Positions 1 through 6,582 of a stretch of 17,749 nt of DNA are shown here, piece after piece. Position 1 is the first letter of the stretch. Each line of letters starts with the position of its first letter. The notes beneath the pieces were generated by a model. The model saw only the letters and a list, made by a program, of their open reading frames with translations, was not told the DNA's origin and made no database searches. The stretch is from Yimella sp. Lineage in GTDB: Bacteria > Actinomycetota > Actinomycetes > Actinomycetales > Dermatophilaceae. The translations under genes and the position numbers were made by a program. The stretch is taken from positions 1 to 17,749 of the forward strand of contig JASLFY010000149.1 in assembly GCA_030150425.1 (NCBI GenBank), given 5' to 3'.

Positions 1-204
1 CTGCAAGTCGCGGTCGGCGTTGATCTGCTGGATCCAGGCCGGGAACTTCGCGACCTGGTCGGCGCCGTACGGCACGTCGCCGATCACGCCGAAGGTGTAG
101 GTCGAGCGCTCGTTCGGCGCGGCGTGCGCGGCGGGAGCGGCCAGCGAGAAGGTGGCGGAGCAGGCGGCGACGACGGCGGTCGCTGCGAGGGCGCGATGAC
201 GCAT
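1..204 (-). CDS. Secreted protein, probable metallophosphoesterase-like, N-terminal part only
   Basis: The frame is open from an ATG at 204 to the window edge, giving the first 68 residues. A GAGGA ribosome binding site lies about six bases upstream, which supports this start. Residues 1-28 form a Sec signal peptide: basic MRHR, a hydrophobic Ala/Val-rich core, and a probable cut after the AHA of PAAHA. The mature protein begins APNERSTYTFGVIGDVPYG. The strand-then-GDVPYG pattern resembles the first metal-binding loop of some secreted calcineurin-like phosphoesterases, but the remaining metal motifs lie outside the window. Secretion is well supported; the enzymatic class is inference. It is read in the same direction as trhO, 108 bases downstream of it, and a stem-loop after trhO suggests it is a separate unit. 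Confidence 0.6.
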   Translation of the reverse strand, partial: MRHRALAATAVVAACSATFSLAAPAAHAAPNERSTYTFGVIGDVPYGADQVAKFPAWIQQINADRDLQ

Positions 205-281
205 GAGAAATCCTCGGGGTGGGGGAAACGGATGCGTCTCGCACCATCCCGCGAGCGCCGGTGGCGGCCGGCAAACCGCAG

Positions 282-307
282 TCGACGAACCGGGGAACAG
301 TCGTCGA
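282..307 (-). terminator. Stem-loop just after trhO
   Basis: A perfect 7-bp inverted repeat (TCGACGA at 282-288, TCGTCGA at 301-307) with a 12-base loop begins six bases beyond the trhO stop codon. There is no T-run, so this is at best a U-less terminator of the kind common in high-GC Actinobacteria. It separates trhO from the secreted-protein gene. Confidence 0.35.
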
Positions 308-312
308 AGAGA

Positions 313-1107
313 TCAGCCGTCGATCTCGCTGCGGTCCCGTCCGACGTCGCGCAGCCGGGTGTCGAGCGTGACCCGCTGGTCGAAGACGAAACACTCACCC
401 TCGAAGTCGGCGTCGGCGTCCGGCACCTGCTGGAAGTAGTTGAGGATCCCGCCCTGCAACTGGTGCACCTGCAGACCGAGGTCCTGCATCCACGGGCTCG
501 ACTTCTCGCACCGGATGCCGCCGGTGCAGTACATCGCGACCTGCTTGCCCTCCGCGCGCCACTGCGCGGCGTGCTCCTCGACGTACGCCCGGAAGTCGCG
601 GAAGTTCACCACCCCGGGGTCGATCGCGCCGCGGAACCGGCCGACGGCGTACTCGAAGGAGTTGCGGTTGTCGAGCAGCACCACGTCGTCACGCTCGATC
701 AGCGCGCGCCACTGCTGCGGCGGTACGTCGGTGGCCGCCACGTCGTCGATCCGCGCGGGCATGTCGAGCCCCTCCACGCCCAGCGGCACGATCTCGCGCT
801 TGGCCTTGATCAGCATGCGGGAGAACGGGATTCGTTCGTACGCGGTCCGCTTGTACGTAATCCCGTCGAATGCGACGCCGACCAACGGGTCCGAGGCCGC
901 CTCGTCGACGAAGCGCGCGACGCGCTCGTCGGGGGCGGCCAGCATGCCGTTCACGCCCTCGCCGGCGACCAGGACGGTGCCGAGCATCCCCTCGGTGAGT
1001 TCGCGCAGCCGGTCGCAGACGGCCTCGACGTCGTCGATGCGGACGAAGCGGTAGAAGGCGAGGTGGGTCCCGGTCACCGGTCCATGGTGCCAGCTGACAT
1101 TTGTCAT
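313..1107 (-). CDS. trhO: tRNA uridine(34) hydroxylase TrhO (rhodanese family)
   Basis: TrhO (formerly YceA, UPF0176) uses O2 to hydroxylate uridine 34 of certain tRNAs, the first step to 5-methoxy- or carboxymethoxy-uridine at the wobble base. This 264-residue protein has the family's N-terminal acylphosphatase-like domain (about residues 12-110, with LVAGEGVNGMLA at 46-57) and a rhodanese domain (about 125-225). The loop MYCTGGIRCEKSS (192-204) carries the catalytic cysteine, Cys194. E. coli TrhO is about 350 residues; this one stops shortly after FEGECFVFDQRV and lacks the cysteine-rich C-terminal segment of the long forms. The ATG at 1107 has no clear ribosome binding site. An in-frame GTG at codon 11 is an alternative start. 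The gene stands alone on the minus strand, 107 bases downstream of the esterase gene. Confidence 0.9.
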   Translation of the reverse strand: MTNVSWHHGPVTGTHLAFYRFVRIDDVEAVCDRLRELTEGMLGTVLVAGEGVNGMLAAPDERVARFVDEAASDPLVGVAFDGITYKRTAYERIPFSRMLIKAKREIVPLGVEGLDMPARIDDVAATDVPPQQWRALIERDDVVLLDNRNSFEYAVGRFRGAIDPGVVNFRDFRAYVEEHAAQWRAEGKQVAMYCTGGIRCEKSSPWMQDLGLQVHQLQGGILNYFQQVPDADADFEGECFVFDQRVTLDTRLRDVGRDRSEIDG

Positions 1108-1143
1108 GGGCCAACCGTGACGTCGCGCCCGGAACGGTGCGAA

Positions 1144-1169
1144 CCCGCGCGCCTAGCCTGCTGCGCGGG
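1144..1169 (-). terminator. Inverted repeat after the esterase gene
   Basis: CCCGCGC (1144-1150) and GCGCGGG (1163-1169) form a perfect 7-bp stem with a 12-base loop, 46 bases downstream of the esterase stop codon. It has no T-run. It probably ends the esterase transcript ahead of trhO, but it could also influence trhO initiation because it lies only about 40 bases upstream of that start. Confidence 0.35.
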
Positions 1170-1214
1170 AGGGTGTCGGACGGGCTTCAGGGGGTTCGTT
1201 CGGCGCCGTCCCGG

Positions 1215-2381
1215 TCAGCCTGCGACGGTGCCGACGGGTGTGAGGACGCCGCTCGACGTCGTGAGGTGATCCGACAGCCAGGACAGCGCAGGGGCCCGCA
1301 CGGATTCGTAGTTTCCGAAGTTGTGGCCACCGTTGCGCACCACGATCAACCGCGCCACCATCGGCGGACGGACCGACCTGATGAAGTGCTGGGTTCCGGT
1401 CAGACCCTCGATCCCCGGCTCCAGGGAGCCGATGGTCGCCAACACGTTGATCGGCGGCGCGGGCAGGTGCAGCAGCCGCCAGTTCAGGTCGTTGAGGTCC
1501 CGCGTGGTGGTCGAGCGAACCCACAGGTCTCCGGTGGTCGCGTCCTTCCGGGCGTTGTAGTAGCCGGACAGGGAGACGACGGTGGTGAACTGGTGCGGGT
1601 CGAGCATCGCCAACTTCGTGGCGCAGTAGCCGCCGGTGGACTGTCCCATCGCGCCCCAGCCAGCGGAGGTGACGCGCAGGTGGGCCCGGAGGTCGGCGGG
1701 TACGTCCCGGGTGAGGAACGTCACCACGCGTGGGCCGTGCGGGACGTCGGTGCACTCCGTGTCGCGCGGCGGCACCAGCGTGGGGTTCAGCATGACCAGG
1801 ATCATCGGCCGCAGCCGTCCCGCAGCGATGCCCTCGCTCAGCGCGTCCGCGAAGCCCATCCGGGTCACCAACTGCTTCACGTCGCCCGGATACCCGGGGA
1901 ACACCTCGACGGCCGGGAACCTGTCCTGGGCGTGCGCGGCCTGGAAGTACTGCGGTGGCAGGTAGACCAAGGCGTGGGCATGCTGCCCCGACAGCCGCCC
2001 GGACAGTTCGACCGAACCCAGCTCACCGCGGGTGCCGTACTGATCGGGACTGGACCATCCCGTGGTGGCGATCGCCGGAGCGCCCTGTGCCACAACGTGT
2101 TTCGAGCCCGGCCCAGTGCTCCAGGCACCGGTGCTGCTGCTCGTGATCAGCGCATGCGATCCGAACAGGTCCGACCATGAGCCGTAGAACGACCCCCAGT
2201 CGTTCACCGCGACGGCCGCCAACAGGACCGCCAGTGCTTGCGCGACCACCACGAGCACCGCGCGATGGGCGAGCCGAACCCAGCGGCGCCGCCAGCCGGG
2301 GACGGCCCACACCGCCGCGGCGGTGACGACGACCAGCGCGGTGGTGACGAGCAGAAGGAAAGGCGTCCCGACCAATGACAC
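1215..2381 (-). CDS. Membrane-anchored esterase of the alpha/beta-hydrolase (antigen 85/esterase D-like) family
   Basis: The protein has 388 residues. Two hydrophobic segments (about 5-27 and 40-60) anchor it in the membrane, and a Ser/Thr/Gly-rich stretch leads into an extracytoplasmic hydrolase domain from about 110. Seen motifs: the oxyanion-side strand VEVFPGYPG (158-166), the nucleophile elbow GQSTGG with Ser248 (246-251), a likely acid at Glu321 in GSLEPGIEG, and the histidine in NGGHNFGNY (His353). This order fits the putative esterase family that includes mycolyltransferases and actinobacterial lysyl-phosphatidylglycerol-neighbour esterases. The substrate is unknown. The start is GTG at 2381; it has no Shine-Dalgarno but sits six bases behind TACCGT, suggesting leaderless translation. 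The oxidoreductase gene 101 bases upstream is in the same direction, but this gene appears to have its own promoter. Confidence 0.8.
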   Translation of the reverse strand: MSLVGTPFLLLVTTALVVVTAAAVWAVPGWRRRWVRLAHRAVLVVVAQALAVLLAAVAVNDWGSFYGSWSDLFGSHALITSSSTGAWSTGPGSKHVVAQGAPAIATTGWSSPDQYGTRGELGSVELSGRLSGQHAHALVYLPPQYFQAAHAQDRFPAVEVFPGYPGDVKQLVTRMGFADALSEGIAAGRLRPMILVMLNPTLVPPRDTECTDVPHGPRVVTFLTRDVPADLRAHLRVTSAGWGAMGQSTGGYCATKLAMLDPHQFTTVVSLSGYYNARKDATTGDLWVRSTTTRDLNDLNWRLLHLPAPPINVLATIGSLEPGIEGLTGTQHFIRSVRPPMVARLIVVRNGGHNFGNYESVRAPALSWLSDHLTTSSGVLTPVGTVAG

Positions 2382-2387
2382 CCGAGG

Positions 2388-2393
2388 ACGGTA
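2388..2393 (-). promoter_or_regulatory. -10 box of a probable leaderless promoter for the esterase gene
   Basis: TACCGT on the minus strand fits the TANNNT -10 consensus of actinobacterial housekeeping promoters and lies exactly six bases before the GTG start, so transcription would begin at the start codon. A CCGACA (2412-2417), sharing GACA with the -35 consensus, lies 18 bases further upstream. Confidence 0.4.
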
Positions 2394-2400
2394 AGCACGG

Positions 2401-2413
2401 CACCTCGGAGGTG
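2401..2413. promoter_or_regulatory. Palindrome inside the esterase promoter spacer
   Basis: CACCTCGGAGGTG is a perfect 6-bp inverted repeat around a single G. It falls between the putative -10 (2388-2393) and -35 (2412-2417) boxes of the esterase promoter, a place used by repressors and MerR-type activators. No regulator gene is adjacent, so the operator role is inference. Confidence 0.3.
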
Positions 2414-2443
2414 TCGGGTCTTTGTCTGGGAGCCCGCTGGTGA

Positions 2444-2456
2444 CCGCGACACGCGG
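2444..2456 (-). terminator. Small stem-loop after the oxidoreductase gene
   Basis: CCGCG (2444-2448) and CGCGG (2452-2456) with a 3-base loop lie 27 bases beyond the oxidoreductase stop. It is short and has no T-run, so it is a weak terminator candidate. Confidence 0.2.
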
Positions 2457-2482
2457 ACCCCACCGGGCCCACGTACGGGTCG

Positions 2483-3352
2483 TCAGCGCAGCTGCGGCAG
2501 CAGCGCCGCGACCTCCTCGAGGGTGTCGACCGACCCGGCGTACGGCCCGGCCGGGCGCGGCCAGTGGGTGATCACGTCGGTGAACCCGAGCTCGGCGGCC
2601 CGCTCGGCCATCTCCACGAACCGGTCACGCGACGACAGCGAGAACTCGTGGCCGGCGTCGAGGTGCAGGTAGCGCGGGAAGTCGGCGTGGTCCCGGCCCG
2701 CCTTGTCGAGGGCGGCGTCGACGCGGCCGCCGAGCTCGCGCAGCGAGGCCCACCAGGCCTCCTGGTCGTCGCCCTTCAGTCCGGTGGTGACCCAGCCCTG
2801 CCCGAGTTCGACGGCGAGCCGCACCGAGCGCGGGCCGTTGCCGGCCATCAGGAACGGGGTGCGGGGCTGCTGCGTCGGCCCGGGCGCGGTGGTCAGGTCC
2901 CGGATGACGTACCACTCACCCTCGTGGTCGACGGTGGGCTCGGTCAGCAGCCGGTCCAGTAGCCGGGCGAACTCCTCGAACCGGTCCACCCGCTGCTTCA
3001 CGGTCAGCTCCGCGCCGCCGAGGATGCGCGAGTCGAGGTCGCCGCCGGTGCCCAGCCCGAGCAGGAACCGCCCGGCGGAGATGTCGTCGAGCGCGGTGAT
3101 CTCGCGCAGGAAGGCGCCCGGGTGACGGAAGTTGGGCGAGGCGACGAACATGCCCAGCTGCAGCCGCTCGGTCACCGTCGCGGCCGCCGTCAGAGTGGTC
3201 GTCGCGGAGAACCACGGCGAGTCCGGCAGACCGCCCCAGGTGATGTGGTCGTACGTCCACCCGTGGTCGAACCCCAGTTCCTCGGCCCGCTGCCACAGGC
3301 CCTTGGCCGTCGCCCAGCGATGCTCGGGAAGGATCGTGATTCCGAAGCGCAT
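2483..3352 (-). CDS. LLM-class (luciferase-like, probably F420-dependent) oxidoreductase
   Basis: The 289-residue protein is a single TIM-barrel of the bacterial luciferase-like superfamily. Seen hallmarks: an N-terminal MRFGITILPEH strand, AEELGFDHGWTYDH (about 23-36), the GMFVASPNFRHPG segment followed by DDISAGRFLLGLGTGG (about 89-104), where the last glycines line the flavin phosphate site, and FLMAGNGPRSVRLAVELGQGW (about 167-187). Actinobacterial members of this type usually bind coenzyme F420 and reduce or oxidise small organic molecules; the substrate cannot be read from sequence. The ATG at 3352 is preceded by a TAGCGT box about 40 bases upstream. The divergent AraC-type regulator, 111 bases away, is the natural candidate for its control. 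Confidence 0.85.
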   Translation of the reverse strand: MRFGITILPEHRWATAKGLWQRAEELGFDHGWTYDHITWGGLPDSPWFSATTTLTAAATVTERLQLGMFVASPNFRHPGAFLREITALDDISAGRFLLGLGTGGDLDSRILGGAELTVKQRVDRFEEFARLLDRLLTEPTVDHEGEWYVIRDLTTAPGPTQQPRTPFLMAGNGPRSVRLAVELGQGWVTTGLKGDDQEAWWASLRELGGRVDAALDKAGRDHADFPRYLHLDAGHEFSLSSRDRFVEMAERAAELGFTDVITHWPRPAGPYAGSVDTLEEVAALLPQLR

Positions 3353-3450
3353 GCGCCAAGCGTCGCACGTCCGCCGTACGGCCCCCGTCGGACGCTAGGC
3401 CGACCGCGGGAAACGGCCGAAATCAAGGGCCGACGGTCGGAACCGCGACC

Positions 3451-3456
3451 TACAGT
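3451..3456 (+). promoter_or_regulatory. -10 box of a probable leaderless promoter for the AraC-type gene
   Basis: TACAGT lies seven bases before the GTG at 3464. With no Shine-Dalgarno between them, transcription probably starts at or within a base of the start codon. No good -35 is visible. Confidence 0.4.
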
Positions 3457-3463
3457 GGACGCC

Positions 3464-4519
3464 GTGTCAGCGCCCGGGCGCACGTGGACCACCCGCGACG
3501 TCGCCGTAGAAGAACAGTTCGTCGCCTGGCAGCAGATCGTCGACGAGACCTACCTGCCGGTGCGGATCGACCACGGCCCCGACCAGGTCGCCGGCTTCCG
3601 CTCGAGCCTGACCGCCCACCGGATCGGCGACCTCGTCGTCTCCCGGTTGCGCTCCGACCCGCAGTCGGTGCACCGCACCGCCGACCTCGTCGTCTCCGCA
3701 CCGGGCGACGTGCACTTCCTCAACCTGCCGACCAGGGGCAGCGGCCTGGCGGTGCAGGATGGGCGGTCCGCCGCCACCATCCCGGGCGACTTCGTGCTGG
3801 TCGACGGGTCACGGCCGTTCAGCCTGGCCTTCGTCGAACCGTTCGACCAGATCGCGCTGATGATCCCGACCCCGCTGATCGAGCCGCTGCTGGCCAGCCC
3901 GACCGACAGCACCTGCCGGACCGTCTCCGGGAGTTCCGCGTCCGGGCGGGTGGCCGCTGCCGCCGTACGGGCCCTCGCCGCCGCGTTGGTGCACGACGCC
4001 GCCCCCGCCGACGCCCGCACCGTGGGCAGCCTCACCGACCACGTCGTCGGGCTGGTGGCCCTCGCCCTGACCGGGGTCACACCGAGCACGTGCGGCGACC
4101 CGCGGACGGCACACCTGCAGGCCGCGCTGGACGAGATCGACCGGTCGTACGCCGACGCGGACCTGCACCCCGCTGTCGTCGCGGCGCGGATCTGCATCTC
4201 GGTCAGCTACCTGACCAAGCTGTTCGCCGCCCGCGGCACCACCTTCGGACGCGCGCTGTCCCAGCGCCGCCTGGACCGGGCGTACGCCCTGCTCGGGGCG
4301 CACGATGAAGGAACCGTCACCCAGATCGCGTACGCCTGCGGGTTCACCGATCCGGCGCATTTCAGCCGATCCTTTCGCAGTCGGTTCGGGATCACCCCGT
4401 CGGCCCGTCGGAGCGGGGCGGTGCTGCAAACGGCAGCGGCGCGCGCAAGCGCCCCCGACAACGCGGAGCCGGGCCGCTCCCCCCGCGACCCGGCTCCACC
4501 CCCTGCGCTCAACGCCTGA
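3464..4519 (+). CDS. AraC-family transcriptional regulator
   Basis: The 351-residue protein has an N-terminal cupin-like sensor region (about 25-190; VHFLNLPTRGSGLAVQDGR and IPGDFVLVDGSRPFSL are typical of the AraC-binding-like domain) and a C-terminal double helix-turn-helix (about 215-315). The latter includes VAARICISVSYLTKLFAARG and the second helix pair ending in AYACGFTDPAHFSRSFRSRFG, the classic AraC signature. A Pro/Ala/Arg-rich tail of some 35 residues follows. The frame stays open upstream to 3122, but that part is antisense to the oxidoreductase gene, so GTG 3464 (or GTG 3455) is preferred; TACAGT seven bases upstream supports it. It is divergent from the oxidoreductase and probably regulates it, itself, or both. 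The ligand is unknown. Confidence 0.85.
   Translation: MSAPGRTWTTRDVAVEEQFVAWQQIVDETYLPVRIDHGPDQVAGFRSSLTAHRIGDLVVSRLRSDPQSVHRTADLVVSAPGDVHFLNLPTRGSGLAVQDGRSAATIPGDFVLVDGSRPFSLAFVEPFDQIALMIPTPLIEPLLASPTDSTCRTVSGSSASGRVAAAAVRALAAALVHDAAPADARTVGSLTDHVVGLVALALTGVTPSTCGDPRTAHLQAALDEIDRSYADADLHPAVVAARICISVSYLTKLFAARGTTFGRALSQRRLDRAYALLGAHDEGTVTQIAYACGFTDPAHFSRSFRSRFGITPSARRSGAVLQTAAARASAPDNAEPGRSPRDPAPPPALNA
4465..4497 (-). terminator. Terminator-like stem of the ScyD-like gene, inside the araC coding end
   Basis: GGAGCCGGG (4465-4473) and CCCGGCTCC (4489-4497) form a perfect 9-bp stem; after a C/A mismatch, CGC/GCG adds three more pairs around a 7-base loop. It starts 12 bases past the stop of the minus-strand ScyD-like gene and lies within the last codons of the AraC-type gene. 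It likely ends the minus-strand transcript and would be translated through on the plus strand. Confidence 0.45.
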
Positions 4520-5630
4520 TGTGTTTCAGGTGTTGAATCGATCCCGGCCCGTACACGGTGCCGGTCTCGAGATCCAGGTCCGCCAGCGTCGCGAACCAGA
4601 GGGACGACCCCTGGACCTCAACCGCCAACGGGCGGTCGGTGGTCAGCGCCGTCCACCGCTTCGTGCCGTTGATGCCGGTGATCTTGCCGCCGAACAACTC
4701 CGCGACGTAGATCGTGCCGTCCGGCCGCACCGCGATGTTCGTCGCGCCGAGGAAGCCACCGGCCACCATCCGCGACTGTCCCGTTCGGGGGTCGACCCGG
4801 TAGACCTTGCCGCGGGCGCCGAGGCTGCCGTCCTCCGGTCCGCCCGGCAGTGCGCTCACCCACAGCTTCCCGGCCGACCATTCCACGTCGGTCGGCACCG
4901 GCTCGAAGGCGTACGTCACCCCCACCACGCAGTCCGGAAGGCCCAGCGAGCTCGCCATCTGGGCGGTCACGACGATCGGTTGGGTGGGCAACACCGCCAA
5001 CGTCGAGATACGACCGCTGGCACTCACCTTCAGGATGTCGTTGCCGGCCGCATCGGCGACCGCCCAGTTGCCGTCGCCGAGCCAGGCGACCGCGTACGGG
5101 TGTGAGTCGACCACCCCGGTGTACGTCGCGTCCCCGCCGCTGAGCTGGCTGAACACCGCATCGGCACACGGGTTCCCGCCGGCGACGACGCCGTACGTCA
5201 CCCCACCGTCCGGGTTGCGGGTCGCCTCGTAGGCCCCCAGATCCACGCGCCGCGACGAGTGCGGCCCGACGATCTGCAGATAGCTGCCTGCCGCATCCGA
5301 TCCGGTGTAGGCGTAGGTCCGACCGTCCGGCGCGACATCGATGCCCGCCGTTTCACCGGCGGTCGTGGCCAGGACCGTCTTGTGCCCCTTGGCGTCATAC
5401 CGCGTGACGGTGCCGGTGAAACCGTCGGTCGCCCACACCCGCTGCCCACGAACCGCCAGTTGGAAGGGCGCCAACACATCGGCATCGACCGTCGTCGACC
5501 AGCTGTGACCGTGTCCGCCGTGCGCCTTTTGACCGTGTTGACCACCCGCGCTCGCGGCCGACACATTCGCCCCCGCCAGAGCCAGTGCGCCCGCGACCGC
5601 GAGCGCACCCGTTCTCGTGTTCCTCCGCAT
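4509..5630 (-). CDS. ScyD/ScyE-family secreted beta-propeller protein
   Basis: The 373-residue protein has a Sec signal peptide (about 1-28, basic MRRNTRTG then an Ala/Leu/Gly core), a short His/Gly-rich stretch, and then repeated propeller blades of the type PYAVAWLGDGNWAVADAAGNDILKV and TNIAVRPDGTIYVAELFGGKITGI. This matches the ScyD/ScyE family, named after scytonemin-cluster proteins of cyanobacteria but widespread as secreted propellers in Actinobacteria; a biochemical role is not established. Blades run from about 45 to 365 and the C-terminus is SIQHLKHIRR. The ATG at 5630 has a strong GGGAGGGG ribosome binding site six bases upstream, but that site is one arm of a perfect inverted repeat (see 5637-5688). 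Its 3' end overlaps the convergent AraC-type gene by 11 bases. Confidence 0.8.
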   Translation of the reverse strand: MRRNTRTGALAVAGALALAGANVSAASAGGQHGQKAHGGHGHSWSTTVDADVLAPFQLAVRGQRVWATDGFTGTVTRYDAKGHKTVLATTAGETAGIDVAPDGRTYAYTGSDAAGSYLQIVGPHSSRRVDLGAYEATRNPDGGVTYGVVAGGNPCADAVFSQLSGGDATYTGVVDSHPYAVAWLGDGNWAVADAAGNDILKVSASGRISTLAVLPTQPIVVTAQMASSLGLPDCVVGVTYAFEPVPTDVEWSAGKLWVSALPGGPEDGSLGARGKVYRVDPRTGQSRMVAGGFLGATNIAVRPDGTIYVAELFGGKITGINGTKRWTALTTDRPLAVEVQGSSLWFATLADLDLETGTVYGPGSIQHLKHIRR

Positions 5631-5636
5631 CAGATT

Positions 5637-5688
5637 CCCCTCCCGGTAGTCCTGCGCGAACCATCGTCGCGCGGATGTCCGGGAGGGG
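5637..5688 (-). promoter_or_regulatory. Leader hairpin that would sequester the ribosome binding site of the ScyD-like gene
   Basis: On the minus-strand RNA, CCCCTCCCGG (from 5688-5679) can pair perfectly over 10 bp with CCGGGAGGGG (from 5646-5637), which contains the whole ribosome binding site. Inside the 32-base spacer a second perfect stem, GCGCGA/TCGCGC (5654-5659 with 5667-5672), closes a 7-base loop. The start codon follows the outer stem by six bases. The arrangement fits translational control by RNA structure; it is inferred from sequence only. With no T-run it is less likely to be a plain terminator of the upstream operon. Confidence 0.5.
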
Positions 5689-5720
5689 GACAGGACAGGA
5701 GCGCACTGCTGCTTGTCGCA

Positions 5721-5747
5721 GACGGCACAGCTGCGCAGCGGCCCGTC
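5721..5747 (-). terminator. Stem-loop after the ABC transporter operon
   Basis: GACGG (5721-5725) pairs with CCGTC (5743-5747), enclosing the 10-base palindrome GCTGCGCAGC (5730-5739). The structure starts one base after the ATPase stop codon. No T-run follows. It may end the five-gene operon or reduce read-through into the ScyD-like gene. Confidence 0.3.
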
Positions 5748-5748
5748 G

Positions 5749-6582
5749 TCAGCCCGCGGCGGAGTCCGGCCGGCGCCCCAGCTCGTGGGAGAGGGCCTCG
5801 AGCTCGTCGCCGCCGGCCATCTGGGCGGTCAGCTCGTCGAGACTCAGCTCGGCGCGCGGCTTGTCGAGCACGACCGCGCCCAGCTTCAACACCACGAACC
5901 GGTCACCGACCAGGTGGGCGTGGTGCGGGTTGTGGGTGATGAACACGACGCCGAGGCCGGCGTCGCGGGCCTTGACGATGTACTTCAGAACGACCCCGGA
6001 CTGGCGTACGCCGAGCGCCGCCGTCGGCTCGTCGAGGATGATCACCTTCGCGCCGAAGTAGATCGCCCGGGCGATCGCGACACACTGCCGCTGGCCGCCG
6101 GACAGCGCGCCGACCGGGCGGTCCAGGTCGGGGATGTTGATCCCCATCTTGGTCAGCTCCGCGCCGGTGATCCGCTTCATCTCGGCGATCTTCAGCAGCC
6201 CCAGCGGTCCGCGCAGGTCCTTGCCGAGGAAGAAGTTGCGCCAGACCGACATCAGCGGCGCCAGGGCGAGGTCCTGGTAGACGGTCGCGATGCCGGCGTC
6301 GAGGGATTCGCGCGGCGACCGGAAGTGGGTGAGCTCGCCGCCGACGTACATCTCGCCGGCGGTGTAGTCGTGCAGCCCGGCCATGATCTTGATCAGGGTC
6401 GACTTGCCGGCGCCGTTGTCGCCGAGCACGCAGGTGACCTCACCGGCGCGTACGTCGAGGTCGACACCGGAGAGGGCGTGGACGTTGCCGTACGACTTGC
6501 CGACGTCGACCAGGCGCACCAGCTCGGTGCCCTTGGCGGCACCGTCGTCGGCGGCCTTCTTCTCCAAGGTGGCGCCACTCAT
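5749..6582 (-). CDS. ABC transporter ATP-binding protein of a carbohydrate (FrcA-like) importer
   Basis: This 277-residue protein is a single ABC ATPase domain. Walker A is GDNGAGKST (54-62), the Q-loop is VYQDLALAPL (101-110), the signature is LSGGQ (160-164), Walker B is VIILDEP (180-186) and the H-loop histidine is His217 in FITHN. It energises uptake together with the permease just upstream. RbsA/XylG-type sugar importers usually have two fused ATPase domains (about 500 residues); a single-domain subunit is instead typical of FrcA-like fructose/polyol systems, which would work as a homodimer. The ATG at 6582 overlaps the permease stop as ATGA, with GGGAGG about 11 bases upstream, indicating translational coupling. 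The frame stays open upstream to 7242, but that stretch is antisense-frame noise within the permease gene. Confidence 0.92.
   Translation of the reverse strand: MSGATLEKKAADDGAAKGTELVRLVDVGKSYGNVHALSGVDLDVRAGEVTCVLGDNGAGKSTLIKIMAGLHDYTAGEMYVGGELTHFRSPRESLDAGIATVYQDLALAPLMSVWRNFFLGKDLRGPLGLLKIAEMKRITGAELTKMGINIPDLDRPVGALSGGQRQCVAIARAIYFGAKVIILDEPTAALGVRQSGVVLKYIVKARDAGLGVVFITHNPHHAHLVGDRFVVLKLGAVVLDKPRAELSLDELTAQMAGGDELEALSHELGRRPDSAAG

Noticed and set aside
124..1269. 381-codon plus-strand open frame over trhO
   Set aside because: It is a shadow of trhO on the other strand; its Val/Asp/His/Arg-rich translation has no recognisable domain.
3372..3381. GCCGTACGGC palindrome in the oxidoreductase/AraC spacer as an operator
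   Set aside because: CGTACG-centred palindromes are so common in this window that one copy in a spacer is not informative, and AraC-type proteins usually bind direct repeats.
3122..3463. In-frame extension of the AraC-type gene by 114 codons
   Set aside because: It is antisense to the start of the oxidoreductase gene, its translation has no sensor-domain features, and a promoter-like TACAGT precedes the GTG at 3464.
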